A stretch of DNA of 64,000 bases from Limnohabitans curvus (GCF_003063475.1 NZ_NESP01000001.1:744001-808000); one strand, 5' to 3'. Positions 25,090 to 35,490 are shown, numbered from the stretch's first letter. Numbers and translations are program-made. The notes: generated from the sequence alone by a model not told the origin.

Positions 25090-26703
25090 TCAATGACGAA
25101 AGTGGCGCACGCCGGTGAACACCATCGCCACGCCGCGTTCGTTGGCCGCATCGATGACTTCTTGGTCGCGCATGGAGCCACCGGGCTGGGCCACGCAGGT
25201 CGCGCCGGCGTCCACCACCACGTCGAGGCCGTCGCGGAAGGGGAAGAAGGCGTCGCTGGCCACCACGGTGTGTTGCAGGCTGAGCTTGGCGGCTTCAGCC
25301 TTGATGCTGGCGATGCGAGCCGAGTCGAGACGGCTCATTTGGCCTGCGCCCACGCCCATGGTCATCCCGTTTTTGCAGAACACGATGGCGTTGGATTTGA
25401 CGAACTTGGCCACTTTCCACGCGAACAACAAGTCGTTCAGCTCTTCAGGTGTAGGTTGCTTGACGGTGACGATTTTCAAATCGGCCAAAGCCAGCTCGTG
25501 GTTGTCTGCGCTTTGCAGCAAGAGGCCTGAGCCCACGCGCTTGGTTTCGAGGGCGTTGCGCACGTCGCCGTAATTGGCGGGCAAGGCGATTTTCATCAAA
25601 CGCACGTTGACTTTGCTCTTGAACACTTCCAGCGCTTCAGCGCTGAAGTCAGGCGCCATCAACACTTCGACGAACTGCTTGCTCACCGCTTCGGCAGCCG
25701 CTTTGTCCACCGGACGGTTGAAGGCGATGATGCCGCCGAACGCGCTGGTGGGGTCGGTTTGGAAAGCTTTGCTGTACGCCTCAAAGGGGTTCGCGCCCAC
25801 GGCCACGCCACAGGGGTTGGCGTGTTTGACGATGACGCAAGCCGCGAACTGTGAAGGGTCGCCGTTGGCTCCCGTGTCGAAGCTCTTCACACATTCCCAC
25901 GCAGCGTCTGCGTCGGCGATGTTGTTGTAGCTCAACTCTTTGCCTTGCAGCTGCACGCCGGTGGCGAGCGAGCCCGCAGCGGGGGCCAGGTCGCGGTACC
26001 AAGCGGCTTGCTGGTGGCTGTTTTCGCCGTAGCGCAGGTCTTGCACTTTGACGTATTGCTCGTTGAACTGGCCGCTGAACTGGGCACGCGCAGGCACGTA
26101 GTCTTCGCTGAGTTTTTCGGCTTCGAAGTTCACGCTGGAGAGGTAGTTGCTGATCGCGCCGTCGTATTGGCTGATGCGATTGAAGGCGGCCACCGACAGG
26201 GCAAAGCGCAGCTTGTCGCTGAGTTTGCCGCTGGACTTCAGCTCGGAAATCACATCTGCATATTGGCTGGCGTCGGTGACGATGCCCACGTCTTTCCAGT
26301 TTTTAGCAGCCGAGCGAACCATGGCGGGGCCGCCGATGTCAATGTTTTCAATCGCGTCGGCCAGCGTGCAGCCAGGCTTGGCCACGGTGGCTTCAAACGG
26401 ATACAAATTCACAATCAACAAATCAATCGTGTCGATGTTGTGCGCTTTCAAAGCGGCCATGTGCTCGGGCGTGTCGCGACGGGCCAGCAGGCCGCCGTGC
26501 ACTTTGGGGTGGAGGGTTTTCACACGGCCATCGAGCATTTCGGGGAAGCCTGTGACTTCGGCCACTTCGGTCACGGGCAAGCCTTGTTCGGCCAAGAGCT
26601 TGGCGGTGCCGCCGGTGGAAATGAGGCCCACGCCCAAGGCGTGCAGATCACGCGCGAGTTCGACGATGCCAGTTTTGTCAGAGACGGAGATGAGTGCTTT
26701 CAT
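25090..26703 (-). CDS. purH: Bifunctional AICAR transformylase / IMP cyclohydrolase
   Basis: PurH performs the last two steps of IMP synthesis. The 537-residue protein has the N-terminal MGS-like cyclohydrolase domain ([31 protein letters not shown]) and the C-terminal transformylase domain ([16 protein letters not shown]-like FFPFRDGLD). Length matches the family. fis is 11 bp upstream, so dusB, fis and purH appear to be one leftward operon. Confidence 0.97.
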   Translation of the reverse strand: MKALISVSDKTGIVELARDLHALGVGLISTGGTAKLLAEQGLPVTEVAEVTGFPEMLDGRVKTLHPKVHGGLLARRDTPEHMAALKAHNIDTIDLLIVNLYPFEATVAKPGCTLADAIENIDIGGPAMVRSAAKNWKDVGIVTDASQYADVISELKSSGKLSDKLRFALSVAAFNRISQYDGAISNYLSSVNFEAEKLSEDYVPARAQFSGQFNEQYVKVQDLRYGENSHQQAAWYRDLAPAAGSLATGVQLQGKELSYNNIADADAAWECVKSFDTGANGDPSQFAACVIVKHANPCGVAVGANPFEAYSKAFQTDPTSAFGGIIAFNRPVDKAAAEAVSKQFVEVLMAPDFSAEALEVFKSKVNVRLMKIALPANYGDVRNALETKRVGSGLLLQSADNHELALADLKIVTVKQPTPEELNDLLFAWKVAKFVKSNAIVFCKNGMTMGVGAGQMSRLDSARIASIKAEAAKLSLQHTVVASDAFFPFRDGLDVVVDAGATCVAQPGGSMRDQEVIDAANERGVAMVFTGVRHFRH

Positions 26704-26714
26704 GGGGTGCAGTC

Positions 26715-26951
26715 TTATTTGATGAGTTTGTGATCGAGAAGTTTTTTACGCAGCGTGTTGCGGTTGAGGCCCAGCCATTCGGCGGCGCGCGACTGGTTGT
26801 GGTCGGCTTGCTGCATCACCACTTCGAGCAGTGGTTTTTCAACGACGCGCACCATCATGTCGTGCATGTTGTCGGGCTCTGTGCCTTTGAGGTCGCGGAA
26901 ATAGGTTTCGAGGCTGGCACGTACCACCTCTTCAATGTGTTTTTTACTCAT
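26715..26951 (-). CDS. fis: Fis-family nucleoid-associated DNA-binding protein
   Basis: The 78-residue protein ends in the Fis-type helix-turn-helix: [36 protein letters not shown]. The gene order dusB-fis is the classic one. Its start overlaps the dusB stop by 8 bp. Fis controls rRNA and many growth-phase genes and bends DNA. The first ~20 residues are shorter than in enterobacterial Fis, which is usual for betaproteobacteria. Confidence 0.95.
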   Translation of the reverse strand: MSKKHIEEVVRASLETYFRDLKGTEPDNMHDMMVRVVEKPLLEVVMQQADHNQSRAAEWLGLNRNTLRKKLLDHKLIK

Positions 26952-27978
26952 GCAAAGCTAAGGGTTCTTCTAATAAAACAGGGTCGGGCAAGCGCTCGTG
27001 ACGCTCGGCCAAGTCATCGAAGAAGGCAGCCACGGCGCGGTGTTGCGACGCGCTGTCTTCTAGGGTGTTCATGTGTTGGCGAAACGCCTCGCCACCGGGC
27101 AAGCTGCGGATGTACCAAGCAATGTGTTTGCGGGCGCTTCGCACACCGGTGCGCTCGCCATACAGGGCGTAGTGCTCGTCGAGGTGCGCCAGCAACAAGC
27201 GGCTCACTTCTTCCACCAAAGGCTGGGCCAAATGCTCGCCCGTGGCCAAGTAGTGCGCAATTTCGCGGAATATCCAGGGGCGGCCTTGGGCGGCGCGGCC
27301 AATCATCAGCGCGTCAGCGCCGGTGCGCTTTAAAACTTCTTTGGCTTTCTCGGGTGAATCAATGTCGCCATTGGCCACCACGGGCACGCGCACGGCTTGC
27401 TTCACCGCTGTGATGGTGTCGTACTCGGCCAAGCCTTTGTAGCCTTGTTCGCGGGTGCGGCCATGCACGGTGATCATTTGTACGCCTAGGCTTTCAGCGG
27501 CGCGGGCCAAGGCCACGGCGTTTTTGTGTGCGTCGCACCAGCCGGTGCGCATCTTCAAGGTGACTGGCACGTTGTGGGGCTGCGCGGCATCGACCACCGC
27601 TTGAACGATGGACATGGCCAAGGGCTCGTCTTGCATCAGGGCCGAGCCCGCCCATTTGTTGCACACCTTCTTGGCGGGGCAACCCATGTTGATGTCGATG
27701 ATTTGCGCACCGCGCTCAATGTTGTACACCGCCGCCTCGGCCATCATGGCCGCATCGGTGCCGGCAATTTGCACGGCGATGGGGCCGCTTTCGCCGGTAT
27801 GGTCGGCGCGGCGCGAGGTTTTGAGGCTGGTCCACAAGTCTTTGCGCGAGGTGACCATCTCGCTCACGGCATAGCCCGCGCCCAACTGTTTGCACAACAT
27901 GCGAAACGGCCGGTCGGTCACGCCAGCCATCGGCGCGACAAACAGGTTGTTTGCCAGTGTGTATGGACCGATGTGCAT
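26944..27978 (-). CDS. dusB: tRNA-dihydrouridine synthase B
   Basis: DusB is an FMN enzyme reducing a specific uridine (U17) of tRNA. The 344-residue protein has the N-terminal APMAGVTDRPFR, the NMGCPAKKVCNKWAGSAL active-site segment with the catalytic Cys, and VHGRTREQGYKG. It heads the dusB-fis-purH operon. A leftward TACAAT -10-like hexamer stands at about 28018-28023 in the short gap to the divergent YqaA gene. Confidence 0.95.
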   Translation of the reverse strand: MHIGPYTLANNLFVAPMAGVTDRPFRMLCKQLGAGYAVSEMVTSRKDLWTSLKTSRRADHTGESGPIAVQIAGTDAAMMAEAAVYNIERGAQIIDINMGCPAKKVCNKWAGSALMQDEPLAMSIVQAVVDAAQPHNVPVTLKMRTGWCDAHKNAVALARAAESLGVQMITVHGRTREQGYKGLAEYDTITAVKQAVRVPVVANGDIDSPEKAKEVLKRTGADALMIGRAAQGRPWIFREIAHYLATGEHLAQPLVEEVSRLLLAHLDEHYALYGERTGVRSARKHIAWYIRSLPGGEAFRQHMNTLEDSASQHRAVAAFFDDLAERHERLPDPVLLEEPLALHE

Positions 27979-28111
27979 GGGGTGGGAAGACGTGAGGTGC
28001 TTAAAAAGGAGGCGTGATTGTACCTGCCCAAAATTTCAGCATGCGGTCTGAAAATGACGATTTTGTAAGGGTTTGCGAAGAATTGACAGCCTCCCTCACT
28101 ACACTGCGGGC

Positions 28112-28603
28112 ATGGAAATTTGGATGCAATCTGTGCTGGCAGCCTTGGCCCTGCCCGAATACGGCCTGAGCACCGTGTTTGTGGTGTCGCTGGTCTCGGC
28201 CACCTTGCTGCCCATGGGCTCGGAGCCCGTGGTGTTTGGCTTGGTCAAACTCAACCCCGAATTGTTTTGGCCCGCCATTGTGGTGGCCACCGCTGGCAAC
28301 ACCATTGGCGGCGCCATCAGCTGGTGGATGGGCCACGGCGCGCACAAGGTGAGCGACAAAGTGCGACACAAAGAAACCACCGGCAACGAAGCCCGCGCCC
28401 TGCGCTGGCTGCACGCCCTAGGCCCTAAAGCCTGCTTGTTGAGCTGGCTACCCGGCGTGGGCGACCCACTGTGCGCAGTCGCCGGCTGGTTGCGCCTGCC
28501 CTTTTGGCCCTGCGTGGCCTACATGGCGGTGGGCAAGTTTGCGCGGTACTTGGTGATGACGGGTGGGTTGCTTTGGGTGTTTCCGCAGCATTGGGGGATT
28601 TAG
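28112..28603 (+). CDS. YqaA-family inner-membrane protein (DedA-like)
   Basis: The 163-residue protein starts at ATG 28112 (MEIWMQSVLAALALPEYG). It has the YqaA/DedA features: membrane segment SATLLPMGSEPVVFGLV, GNTIGGAISWWMGHGA, and the glycine-rich LLSWLPGVGDPLCAVAGWLRLPF re-entrant region. DedA-superfamily proteins act in lipid flipping and membrane homeostasis, but YqaA itself is uncharacterised. It stands alone, divergent from dusB. Confidence 0.85.
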   Translation: MEIWMQSVLAALALPEYGLSTVFVVSLVSATLLPMGSEPVVFGLVKLNPELFWPAIVVATAGNTIGGAISWWMGHGAHKVSDKVRHKETTGNEARALRWLHALGPKACLLSWLPGVGDPLCAVAGWLRLPFWPCVAYMAVGKFARYLVMTGGLLWVFPQHWGI

Positions 28604-28709
28604 CCCTTAGAGCAGCGATCAATTTAAAAAGGGTTTCGAGCTACTCATCTGTGCTTCAACGGCTATTAGGATTTTTGACCACAGTCAATATGCCCACACG
28701 GAGCCAAGC

Positions 28710-29083
28710 ATGAGCGAAAGTCAAATCACCATCCCCACGGAAAAGAAGCTCGCAGCACTGGTGTACTTTGTCCGTGGTGAAAAAATATTTTTAGATGCGG
28801 ATCTCGCCATGCTCTACGGCGTTGAGACGGGCGCGCTGAATCGCGCAGTGAAGCGCAATCCAGATAGATTCCCCGCCGACTTCATGTTTCAACTTGATGC
28901 CCAAGAGTGGGAAAACTTGCGATGCCAAATTGGCATGTCAAGTTCACATGGTGGTCGTCGGGCCGCTGCCTATGCTTTTACGGAGCAAGGTGTAGCCATG
29001 CTTCTGCTGTCTTTGATGCAATCAAGCAACTCATTACCGATGAAGGCCGACGTAAAGGCAAGTCGCCCATTGGCTTTTTATAA
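28710..29083 (+). pseudogene. Decayed ORF6N-domain gene
   Basis: The first ~97 codons encode a good ORF6N domain (RGEKIFLDADLAMLYGVETGALNRAVKRN, FMFQLDAQEWENLRCQI, YAFTEQGVAML). Normal members continue with a middle region and then a FDAI...IGF end. Here, from about 29000, the +1 frame reads SAVFDAIKQLITDEGRRKG then PIGFL and stops at 29083. The middle is deleted and the two parts are out of frame. The original frame runs on to 29120 as unrelated sequence. ORF6N proteins are phage- and mobile-element-associated DNA-binding proteins. Confidence 0.75.
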
Positions 29084-29204
29084 CGAGGGGGCTGCAGGCA
29101 GCACCTCTACACAGCCGTGAAACATCAAAGGCTTCCACTTAAAATAAGCGATTTGCTGCTCTTCACGTTTTTGGGCAGCCCTTCCCCTACTCACGCCCCT
29201 CTAG

Positions 29205-30746
29205 ATGTCTAACAACAACACCCCCGCCACGCCCGAAGCCGCTCCCGTCGACGAAAACCAACTGATGGCCGAGCGCCGCGAGAAGCTCAAGGTCATGCGC
29301 GAGCGCCAAGCCGCGGGCCAAGGCGTTGCCTTCCCCAACGATTTCAAACCCGCGCACCACGCCGCCACCTTGCACGAGTTGCATGGCGACAAGACTGCCG
29401 AGGTGTTGACCGAAGAAGGCCAGTTCGCCAAAGTGGCGGGCCGCATGATGCTCAAGCGCGTGATGGGCAAAGCCAGCTTTGCCACGCTGCAAGACAGCAC
29501 AGGCCGCATCCAGATTTACGTGACACGCGATGACGTGAGCGAAGCGCTGTACGCCGATTTCAAACATTGGGATTTGGGTGACATCGTGGCTTGCGAAGGC
29601 AAGCTGTTCAAAACGCGCACAGGCGAGTTGTCGATTCACGCCACCAGCATCCGCATGCTGACCAAGAGCCTGCGCCCCATGCCCGACAAGTTCCACGGCG
29701 TGGCTGACCAAGAAATCAAATACCGCCAACGCTACGTCGATTTGATGACGGACGAAACCGCACGCAAGCGCTTTGTGGCGCGTAGCCGCGCGGTCAGCGG
29801 CATTCGCGACTTCATGGTGCAACACAACTTCCTCGAAGTTGAAACACCCATGCTGCACCCCATCCCCGGCGGTGCGAACGCCAAGCCTTTCACCACGCAC
29901 CACAACGCGCTGGATCAAGAAATGTTCTTGCGCATCGCGCCTGAGCTGTACTTGAAGCGCCTGATCGTGGGCGGTTTTGAGCGCGTGTTTGAGATCAACC
30001 GCAACTTCCGCAACGAAGGCATCTCGGTGCGCCACAACCCCGAGTTCACCATGATGGAGTTTTACGCAGCGTATTGGAACTACCAAGACCTGATGCACTT
30101 CACCGAAGAACTGGTGCGCGACGCCGCCATGAAAGCCGCTGGCACATTGCTGTTGACCTACGGGGGTAAGGCTGTGGACCTGAGCCAGCCGTTTGAGCGC
30201 TTGACCATCCGTGAAGCCATCCTCAAGCACACCGAAGCGGGCGACAACGTCGACAACATCACATGGTTGATTAACGCCTTGCAAAAACTCGGTTTCAAAG
30301 AAGAAAAAGACAAACTCAGCACCCGCAGCTTGGCCAGCTTGCAAGTGATGTACTTTGAAGAGACCGTGGAAGACAAGCTGTGGCAGCCCACTTTCATCTG
30401 CGAGCACCCTGTGGAAATTTCACCTTTGGCCCGCGCCAGCGACAGCAAGCCCGATGTGACCGAGCGCTTTGAGCTCTACATCACAGGCCGCGAGTTTGGC
30501 AACGGTTTCAGCGAGTTGAACGACGCCGAAGACCAAGCTGCCCGCTTCCACGCCCAAGTGGCGGCCAAAGACAGCGGCGACGACGAAGCCATGTTCTACG
30601 ACCACGACTTTGTGCGCGCCCTCGAATACGGCATGCCCCCCACCGGTGGCTGCGGCATTGGCATTGACCGCTTGATGATGTTGCTGACCGACAGCCCCAG
30701 CATCCGCGACGTCATTTTGTTCCCTGCTTTGCGCCGCGAAGCTTAA
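29205..30746 (+). CDS. lysS: Lysyl-tRNA synthetase, class II
   Basis: LysS charges tRNA-Lys. The 513-residue protein has the N-terminal OB-fold anticodon domain ([31 protein letters not shown]) and class II motifs: motif 1 region [17 protein letters not shown], motif 2 [22 protein letters not shown], motif 3 [13 protein letters not shown]. The ATG at 29205 follows an 84-bp gap after the ORF6N remnant. A strong terminator follows. Confidence 0.98.
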   Translation: MSNNNTPATPEAAPVDENQLMAERREKLKVMRERQAAGQGVAFPNDFKPAHHAATLHELHGDKTAEVLTEEGQFAKVAGRMMLKRVMGKASFATLQDSTGRIQIYVTRDDVSEALYADFKHWDLGDIVACEGKLFKTRTGELSIHATSIRMLTKSLRPMPDKFHGVADQEIKYRQRYVDLMTDETARKRFVARSRAVSGIRDFMVQHNFLEVETPMLHPIPGGANAKPFTTHHNALDQEMFLRIAPELYLKRLIVGGFERVFEINRNFRNEGISVRHNPEFTMMEFYAAYWNYQDLMHFTEELVRDAAMKAAGTLLLTYGGKAVDLSQPFERLTIREAILKHTEAGDNVDNITWLINALQKLGFKEEKDKLSTRSLASLQVMYFEETVEDKLWQPTFICEHPVEISPLARASDSKPDVTERFELYITGREFGNGFSELNDAEDQAARFHAQVAAKDSGDDEAMFYDHDFVRALEYGMPPTGGCGIGIDRLMMLLTDSPSIRDVILFPALRREA

Positions 30747-30765
30747 AGCGACTAGGCCCCGAAAC

Positions 30766-30801
30766 AAAACGCCTCCTAGTGATTGACTAGGAGGCGTTTT
30801 T
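30766..30801. terminator. Rho-independent terminator between lysS and a convergent gene
   Basis: Perfect 11-bp stem CGCCTCCTAGT/ACTAGGAGGCG around GATTG, with AAAA before and TTTTT after. Its symmetry allows use from both sides. Confidence 0.95.
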
Positions 30802-30816
30802 GTTGGTGCGTACAGT

Positions 30817-31203
30817 TTAGAAAAACCGGCTGAACACGACAGCACCTAAGCCCACAAACGCCAGCACCAAACCACCCACCATCAGGCGAAGGGTTTGACG
30901 CAGTCCGCTCACCGCAGCCACCAAGCCAGCGTTTTGTTCGGCCAGCTCGCGCACGGTGTGTGTGAGTTGGGTGTGGCGTTGCTGCAGCTCGTCAAGCTGC
31001 ATATTCGCTGCAAGCAACCGGTTTTTCAACTCACCCAAGCTGGGCACATCGTCGTGTGCATTGGGTGTAGCCATGGGTTGTGGTGTCGCCTCTGCCCGCT
31101 TGCGGTCCATCAGCTCGCGGGCTTTTTCAAGCACGTTGGGCGCATGAGAAATCACATCCCCCCAGGGAATCACTTTGAGTGCAGAGAGCCAAGGTATTGC
31201 CAT
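30817..31203 (-). CDS. Uncharacterised coiled-coil protein with C-terminal membrane anchor
   Basis: The 128-residue protein (start MAIPWLSALKVIPWGDVI) has a helical heptad-like middle, LGELKNRLLAANMQLDELQQRHTQ and TVRELAEQNAGLV, and a C-terminal membrane helix (LMVGGLVLAFVGLGAVVFSRFF). This layout suggests a tail-anchored coiled-coil protein. It lies 4 bp after the Bug-type gene, so they are probably cotranscribed. I recognise no function. Confidence 0.7.
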   Translation of the reverse strand: MAIPWLSALKVIPWGDVISHAPNVLEKARELMDRKRAEATPQPMATPNAHDDVPSLGELKNRLLAANMQLDELQQRHTQLTHTVRELAEQNAGLVAAVSGLRQTLRLMVGGLVLAFVGLGAVVFSRFF

Positions 31204-31207
31204 GGCG

Positions 31208-32170
31208 TTACTGCGGCTGAAAGCCACTGTTCTTGATCATCTTGGTCCACACCTGCGTGTAAGCGCGTTCACGTTGCTCCAACTGGTGCGAGTTCATGTA
31301 GCCCACAGTGAGGCCCATTTTGGTGAGCTGCTCATGCACATCGGGCATGGCCAACACTTTAGACAAGGCCACACCGAAGTGGTTGATGGTGGCTTGTGGT
31401 GTGCCTGAGGGGGCGAAGATGCCGTAGTAAGGCATGTCTTCCAAACCGCTCAAACCGAGCTCTGCAAAGGTGGGCACATCAGGCAGTGCAGCTTGACGCT
31501 TGGAGCCCAGCACCGCCACCACGCGCACTTTGCCCGCCTTGTGGTTTTCAATGAAGTCAGGCACCGAGCCCACACCTGCGGCAATTTGATTGCCCAGCAT
31601 GTCAGCCATCATAGGGGCGCTGCCACGGTAAGGCGCAGAGATCAAATCGAGTTTGAACTTGTCACCCACTACTTTCACCAAAAACTCAGGCGTTGAAGCT
31701 GGCGCTGGAATGCCCACCGCACCTTTGCCGCCTTGGGCCTTGACCCAAGCCACGTACTCAGTGAACGACTTGGCAGGTGTGCCGCCAGACACAGCATAGG
31801 CGTTCACAAACGTGGCAAAGCCAGCCACGGGTGCAAAGTCGTGTGCAGGGTCGTAGCCTGGGTTCTTGACCACCAAGGGCAAGATAGAAATGGTGTGGTC
31901 GTGCGAGAGGAACAACACCGTGCCATCGGCAGGTGCTACTTTCAATGCTTGCGCTGCGAGTTGACCGCCTGCACCGGGTTTGTTCTCAACCACCACGGGG
32001 GTACCCAACTCGTCTTTCAGTTTCTCAGCCAAGATGCGGGCCACCGCGTCTGTGCCGCCGCCTGGCGGAAAGCCAACCATCAGCTTGATGGGTTTGGCGT
32101 TTTGCGCCGCAGCCAAGCCACAGCTCAGGGCCAAGGCTAAAACTGCAAAGTGACGGCGAGAAGGAAACAT
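31208..32170 (-). CDS. Bug-family periplasmic solute-binding protein (tripartite tricarboxylate transporter type)
   Basis: The start MFPSRRHFAVLALALSCGLAAAQ gives a signal peptide and a 320-residue precursor. The Bug/TctC fold is shown by KLMVGFPPGGGTDAVARILAEKL at the N-terminus and by DHTISILPLV and APYRGSAPMMADMLGNQIAAG. These proteins bind small carboxylates or related solutes in the periplasm and are very abundant in Burkholderiales, often without a transporter nearby. No TctA/TctB genes are here, so it is an orphan and its ligand is unknown. Confidence 0.9.
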   Translation of the reverse strand: MFPSRRHFAVLALALSCGLAAAQNAKPIKLMVGFPPGGGTDAVARILAEKLKDELGTPVVVENKPGAGGQLAAQALKVAPADGTVLFLSHDHTISILPLVVKNPGYDPAHDFAPVAGFATFVNAYAVSGGTPAKSFTEYVAWVKAQGGKGAVGIPAPASTPEFLVKVVGDKFKLDLISAPYRGSAPMMADMLGNQIAAGVGSVPDFIENHKAGKVRVVAVLGSKRQAALPDVPTFAELGLSGLEDMPYYGIFAPSGTPQATINHFGVALSKVLAMPDVHEQLTKMGLTVGYMNSHQLEQRERAYTQVWTKMIKNSGFQPQ

Positions 32171-32199
32171 GGCGGAACTCCTTATTGAAAACAAATAAA

Positions 32200-32409
32200 T
32201 CACACTTGATCTGGGTTAGCAGCTGGCACCACACCGTCTGGGTTTTGAGCGTGGTCAGGGTCTTGCTCGGGTGGCATTTCTGGGTTTTGACCAAACTCGC
32301 CATCGGGCGAGCTCTTGCGCGCATCGCGTTCGCGCAATTTCTCTTCTTTCTTCTTTTTCTTGGCTAACTCGCGTTGGCGTTTTTCGTAGTTGTAATTGGG
32401 CGTTGCCAT
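32200..32409 (-). CDS. Small, highly charged conserved protein
   Basis: The 69-residue protein begins MATPNYNYEKRQRELAKKKKKEEKLRERDA, strongly basic, and ends in a Pro/Asp/Asn-rich segment (PPEQDPDHAQNPDGV). It is predicted to be largely disordered. Similar short proteins with a KRQRELAKK-type start are annotated as hypothetical in many betaproteobacteria. It is 29 bp upstream of the Bug-type start. No function is known. Confidence 0.6.
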   Translation of the reverse strand: MATPNYNYEKRQRELAKKKKKEEKLRERDARKSSPDGEFGQNPEMPPEQDPDHAQNPDGVVPAANPDQV

Positions 32410-32446
32410 GTGAGCTTTCGTGGGTAGTGGTGAACGTGTGTGCGCG

Positions 32447-33544
32447 TTAAGGCAACAAGTCCAAAGCCCGCAAGTATGCGGGGTGAGTCATCAGCGCGTC
32501 CCAAGCTAGCGGCGAAGTTTTGGGCAGCAGTGCGCGACGGCGTTGTTCGCTGGCGTCACTGGCATGCCATTGGTTTTTAACGAGGCGTTCGGTCAAACCT
32601 TCGAGCATGTCATCGACGCCATGACCGTTGCCAATGCTTTGGTTGCAAAGCAGCACAAGGTCGCAGCCAGCATTCAATGCCGCCACACCGGCCTCAGCAA
32701 AACTGACCGATCGGCCTTCGATGCGGCGTGCGCCTTCCATCGACAAATCGTCGCTGAAGATGGCGCCGTTGAAATGCAACTGACCGCGCAAGATGTCTTG
32801 CAACCAGCGGGGTGAAAAGCCTGCGGGCAAGGCATCCACCTTGGGGTAGATGACGTGTGCGGGCATCACGCTGGTGAGCGTGGTGGTGAGCCATTGGTAA
32901 GGCAAGGCGCAGTCGTTCATGATGGCTTTGAGGCTGCGCTTGTCGACGGGGATGTCCACATGCGAATCGGCCTTCACAAAGCCGTGGCCCGGAAAGTGTT
33001 TGCCGCAGTTGGCCATGCCCGCCAGCAACAAACCGTGCATGACGCTCTTGGCCAGCGTGGTAGCCACGCGTGGGTCGCGGTGGAATGATCGGTCGCCAAT
33101 CACACCGCTCTCGCCATGGTCGAGGTCAAGTACGGGGGTGAAGCTGAAGTCCACGCCACACGCACGCAGCTCACTGGCCAGCACGTAGCCGCTGGCGGTG
33201 GCGGCGTCCATGGCTGCCATAGCGCCGCTGCCGCTTTTAAATTCGCCAGTGATGCCTTTTTGGTCTTTCATCCACAACTCGCCCAAGGCGCGCATGGGTG
33301 GAATGTGCGTGAAGCCGTCGGTGCGAAAGCGCTGCACACGCCCGCCTTCGTGGTCTACACAAATCAACAAATCGTCGCGCACGGCCTTGATGTCGGCGCA
33401 CAGCTGGGTGAGCTGTTGGCGGTTGACCCAGTTGCGGCCAAACAAAATCACGCCGCCTGTGAGCGGGTGTTTCAAGCGCGTGCGGTCAGCGGCAGTGAGC
33501 TGGGTGCCTGCAATGTCAAGGATGAGGGGGGCGTGGTGAGACAT
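32447..33544 (-). CDS. nagZ: Beta-N-acetylhexosaminidase (cell-wall recycling)
   Basis: NagZ (glycoside hydrolase family 3) removes N-acetylglucosamine from imported muropeptides in the cytoplasm. The 365-residue protein has the signature KHFPGHGFVKADSHVDIP with the catalytic His, the nucleophile Asp in FSDDLSMEGA, and CVDHEGGRVQRFR. It is the last gene of the lepA-to-nagZ leftward series, 16 bp after acpS. Confidence 0.95.
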   Translation of the reverse strand: MSHHAPLILDIAGTQLTAADRTRLKHPLTGGVILFGRNWVNRQQLTQLCADIKAVRDDLLICVDHEGGRVQRFRTDGFTHIPPMRALGELWMKDQKGITGEFKSGSGAMAAMDAATASGYVLASELRACGVDFSFTPVLDLDHGESGVIGDRSFHRDPRVATTLAKSVMHGLLLAGMANCGKHFPGHGFVKADSHVDIPVDKRSLKAIMNDCALPYQWLTTTLTSVMPAHVIYPKVDALPAGFSPRWLQDILRGQLHFNGAIFSDDLSMEGARRIEGRSVSFAEAGVAALNAGCDLVLLCNQSIGNGHGVDDMLEGLTERLVKNQWHASDASEQRRRALLPKTSPLAWDALMTHPAYLRALDLLP

Positions 33545-33560
33545 AAATCAGAGGTTCGTT

Positions 33561-33956
33561 TCAGCTGTTCTTTTCAACAACACAGTAACTGGTGGCGTAA
33601 TCAGACTCATCGCTCACGCTGACGTGGGCGCTCAAGCCTTTGGCTTCAAACCAATCTTTGAGCACACCGTGCAAGACGATGGTCGGTTGACCGCTGGGCA
33701 GCTTGGCCACTTCACACAAGCGCCACGTCATGGGCATGCGCATGCCCAACCCAATGGCTTTGCTGAAGGCCTCTTTGGCCGAGAAGCGTGTAGCCACATA
33801 GCGCACACCGCGCTCGGGCCAACGCTCGCTGCGGGCGCGGTAGGTGTTCATCTCGTTGTCACTCAACACCTTTTGCGCAAAGCGTTCGCCGTGCTTGTCC
33901 AAAGACGCACGGATACGGCGAATGTCGCAAATGTCGGTGCCGATGCCGTAAATCAT
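33561..33956 (-). CDS. acpS: Holo-[acyl-carrier-protein] synthase
   Basis: AcpS moves 4'-phosphopantetheine from CoA to the serine of ACP. The start [15 protein letters not shown] gives 131 residues with the metal-binding GTD motif and the second motif [16 protein letters not shown]. An upstream in-frame start would add nine unusual residues. It lies 8 bp after pdxJ. Its substrate, acpP, is in the window at 43.7 kb. Confidence 0.95.
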   Translation of the reverse strand: MIYGIGTDICDIRRIRASLDKHGERFAQKVLSDNEMNTYRARSERWPERGVRYVATRFSAKEAFSKAIGLGMRMPMTWRLCEVAKLPSGQPTIVLHGVLKDWFEAKGLSAHVSVSDESDYATSYCVVEKNS

Positions 33957-33964
33957 GTGTCGCC

Positions 33965-34714
33965 TTAAACCTGCGACATGCACGCGTTGTAGGCTCGAAC
34001 AGTTTCTGTGTAGCCCAGCTCTAGCGCGTCGGCAATCAAGGCGTGGCCGATGGACACCTCTTGCACACCGGGCACGGTGGTGAGGAAGGTGTGCAGGTTG
34101 TCGCGGTTCAAATCGTGGCCGGCGTTGATGCCAAGGCCTGCTTTGAGGGCGGCTTCGGCGGTGGCTTTGAATGCGGCCAGCACCTCTGCCTGTTTGGGCA
34201 TGCCATAGGCAGACGCATAAGTCTCGGTGTACAGCTCCACACGGTCAGCACCGACGGCTTTGGCCGCAGCCATGGCTTCAGGAATAGGGTCCATGAACAA
34301 GCTCACGCGCGCGCCAAGGGCTTTGGCTTCTGCGATGAGAGGCTTCAAGCGCTCGGCGTCTTGTGGAAAAGTCCAGCCATGGTCGCTGGTGAACTGGCCT
34401 TCGCTGTCGGGCACAAAGGTCACTTGATGGGGGCGCACTTGGCGCACAAAGTCCATCAGGTTGTGAAACGGGTTGCCTTCGATGTTGAACTCGCGGTCGG
34501 GCCAGGCCTTGAGCAACGCCGCCAAATCATGCACATCGCCAGCGCGAATGTGGCGCTCGTCAGGCCGTGGATGCACGGTGATGCCCGCAGCGCCCGCCTC
34601 TAGGCACAGGGTGGCCGCACGCGTGATGCTGGGGATGCCCAAATGGCGCGTGTTGCGCACCAAGGCCACTTTGTTGAGGTTGACCGACAAGGCGGTTTTT
34701 GTGTGTTGAGGCAT
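33965..34714 (-). CDS. pdxJ: Pyridoxine 5'-phosphate synthase
   Basis: PdxJ condenses aminoacetone phosphate with deoxyxylulose phosphate, the last ring-forming step of vitamin B6 synthesis. The 249-residue TIM barrel begins [23 protein letters not shown]. It contains [14 protein letters not shown], the catalytic Glu in [12 protein letters not shown], and [13 protein letters not shown]. It is 8 bp after recO. The recO-pdxJ-acpS order is standard in proteobacteria. Confidence 0.96.
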   Translation of the reverse strand: MPQHTKTALSVNLNKVALVRNTRHLGIPSITRAATLCLEAGAAGITVHPRPDERHIRAGDVHDLAALLKAWPDREFNIEGNPFHNLMDFVRQVRPHQVTFVPDSEGQFTSDHGWTFPQDAERLKPLIAEAKALGARVSLFMDPIPEAMAAAKAVGADRVELYTETYASAYGMPKQAEVLAAFKATAEAALKAGLGINAGHDLNRDNLHTFLTTVPGVQEVSIGHALIADALELGYTETVRAYNACMSQV

Positions 34715-34722
34715 GGCGTGAA

Positions 34723-35490
34723 TCAAAGGGATTGCAGGTCAATCATCATCTGCCGAGTGCGCAGTGTTTTGACCCCGCAATGGTAGTGCAGCAAGGCGCG
34801 TAACTGCCCCTGCAAGGCGTTGCGTTGCTCGGGGGGCATCTCGGCGCACAAACGCAGCGTGGCGGTGAATGGTGCGTCTGTGGACAGGCTGTCGTGGAGC
34901 TGTAGCCACACGCTACCCGCTAGACCTGTACGGTCTTGCGCGTTGTGGGTACGCAGGCCGCCTTCGGCCACCAACACATACAAGGCATCGGGCTGCAAGG
35001 CCGCAAGCGTGAGGGTTTGGGCGTTGAGTTCGGGCAAGAAGCCAATGTCGCGCAGCAGCAGCAGCTCAAAGGCACGTAACGCAGGGGCGATGGTGCCCTC
35101 GTGGCCCGAGGCCAGCACTTGCACTACTTGGCGGTACAGGTCAAACAAACTGGGATGCGGGTCGTCACGCGCTAGCAAGCGCAGCAGCAACTCGTTGATG
35201 TAGTAGCCCGACAGCAGCGCTTCGCCCGTGGGCATGATGTGGCCGCCCACCCATTCAGCGCCCTTCAAGGTGCGAATTTCGGCATCGCCCGAATAGCTGA
35301 CATACAGGGGCTGCAAAGGCAGCAACACGGGGCGAAAGTTGGATGTAGGTTTTTTGGCGCCTTTGGCCACCAAAGCCACCCGACCAAAGTGGCGGGTGAA
35401 GGTTTCCAAAATCAAACTGGACTCACTCCAGTCGTAGCGGTGCACCACGAACGCAGGCTCGTCCTGGATGCGGGGAATGCCCCGCGACAT
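34723..35490 (-). CDS. recO: DNA repair protein RecO
   Basis: RecO helps RecR load RecA on gaps covered by SSB. The 255-residue protein has the N-terminal OB fold ([23 protein letters not shown] and [13 protein letters not shown]) and the helical C-terminal domain with [18 protein letters not shown]. The start MSRGIPRI is preferred; an upstream frame begins inside era. The zinc-finger cysteines of some RecO proteins are not evident, as is usual in proteobacteria. Confidence 0.93.
   Translation of the reverse strand: MSRGIPRIQDEPAFVVHRYDWSESSLILETFTRHFGRVALVAKGAKKPTSNFRPVLLPLQPLYVSYSGDAEIRTLKGAEWVGGHIMPTGEALLSGYYINELLLRLLARDDPHPSLFDLYRQVVQVLASGHEGTIAPALRAFELLLLRDIGFLPELNAQTLTLAALQPDALYVLVAEGGLRTHNAQDRTGLAGSVWLQLHDSLSTDAPFTATLRLCAEMPPEQRNALQGQLRALLHYHCGVKTLRTRQMMIDLQSL

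Noticed and set aside
30158..30448. Small frame antisense to lysS
   Set aside because: A shadow frame inside a conserved synthetase gene without signals of its own.
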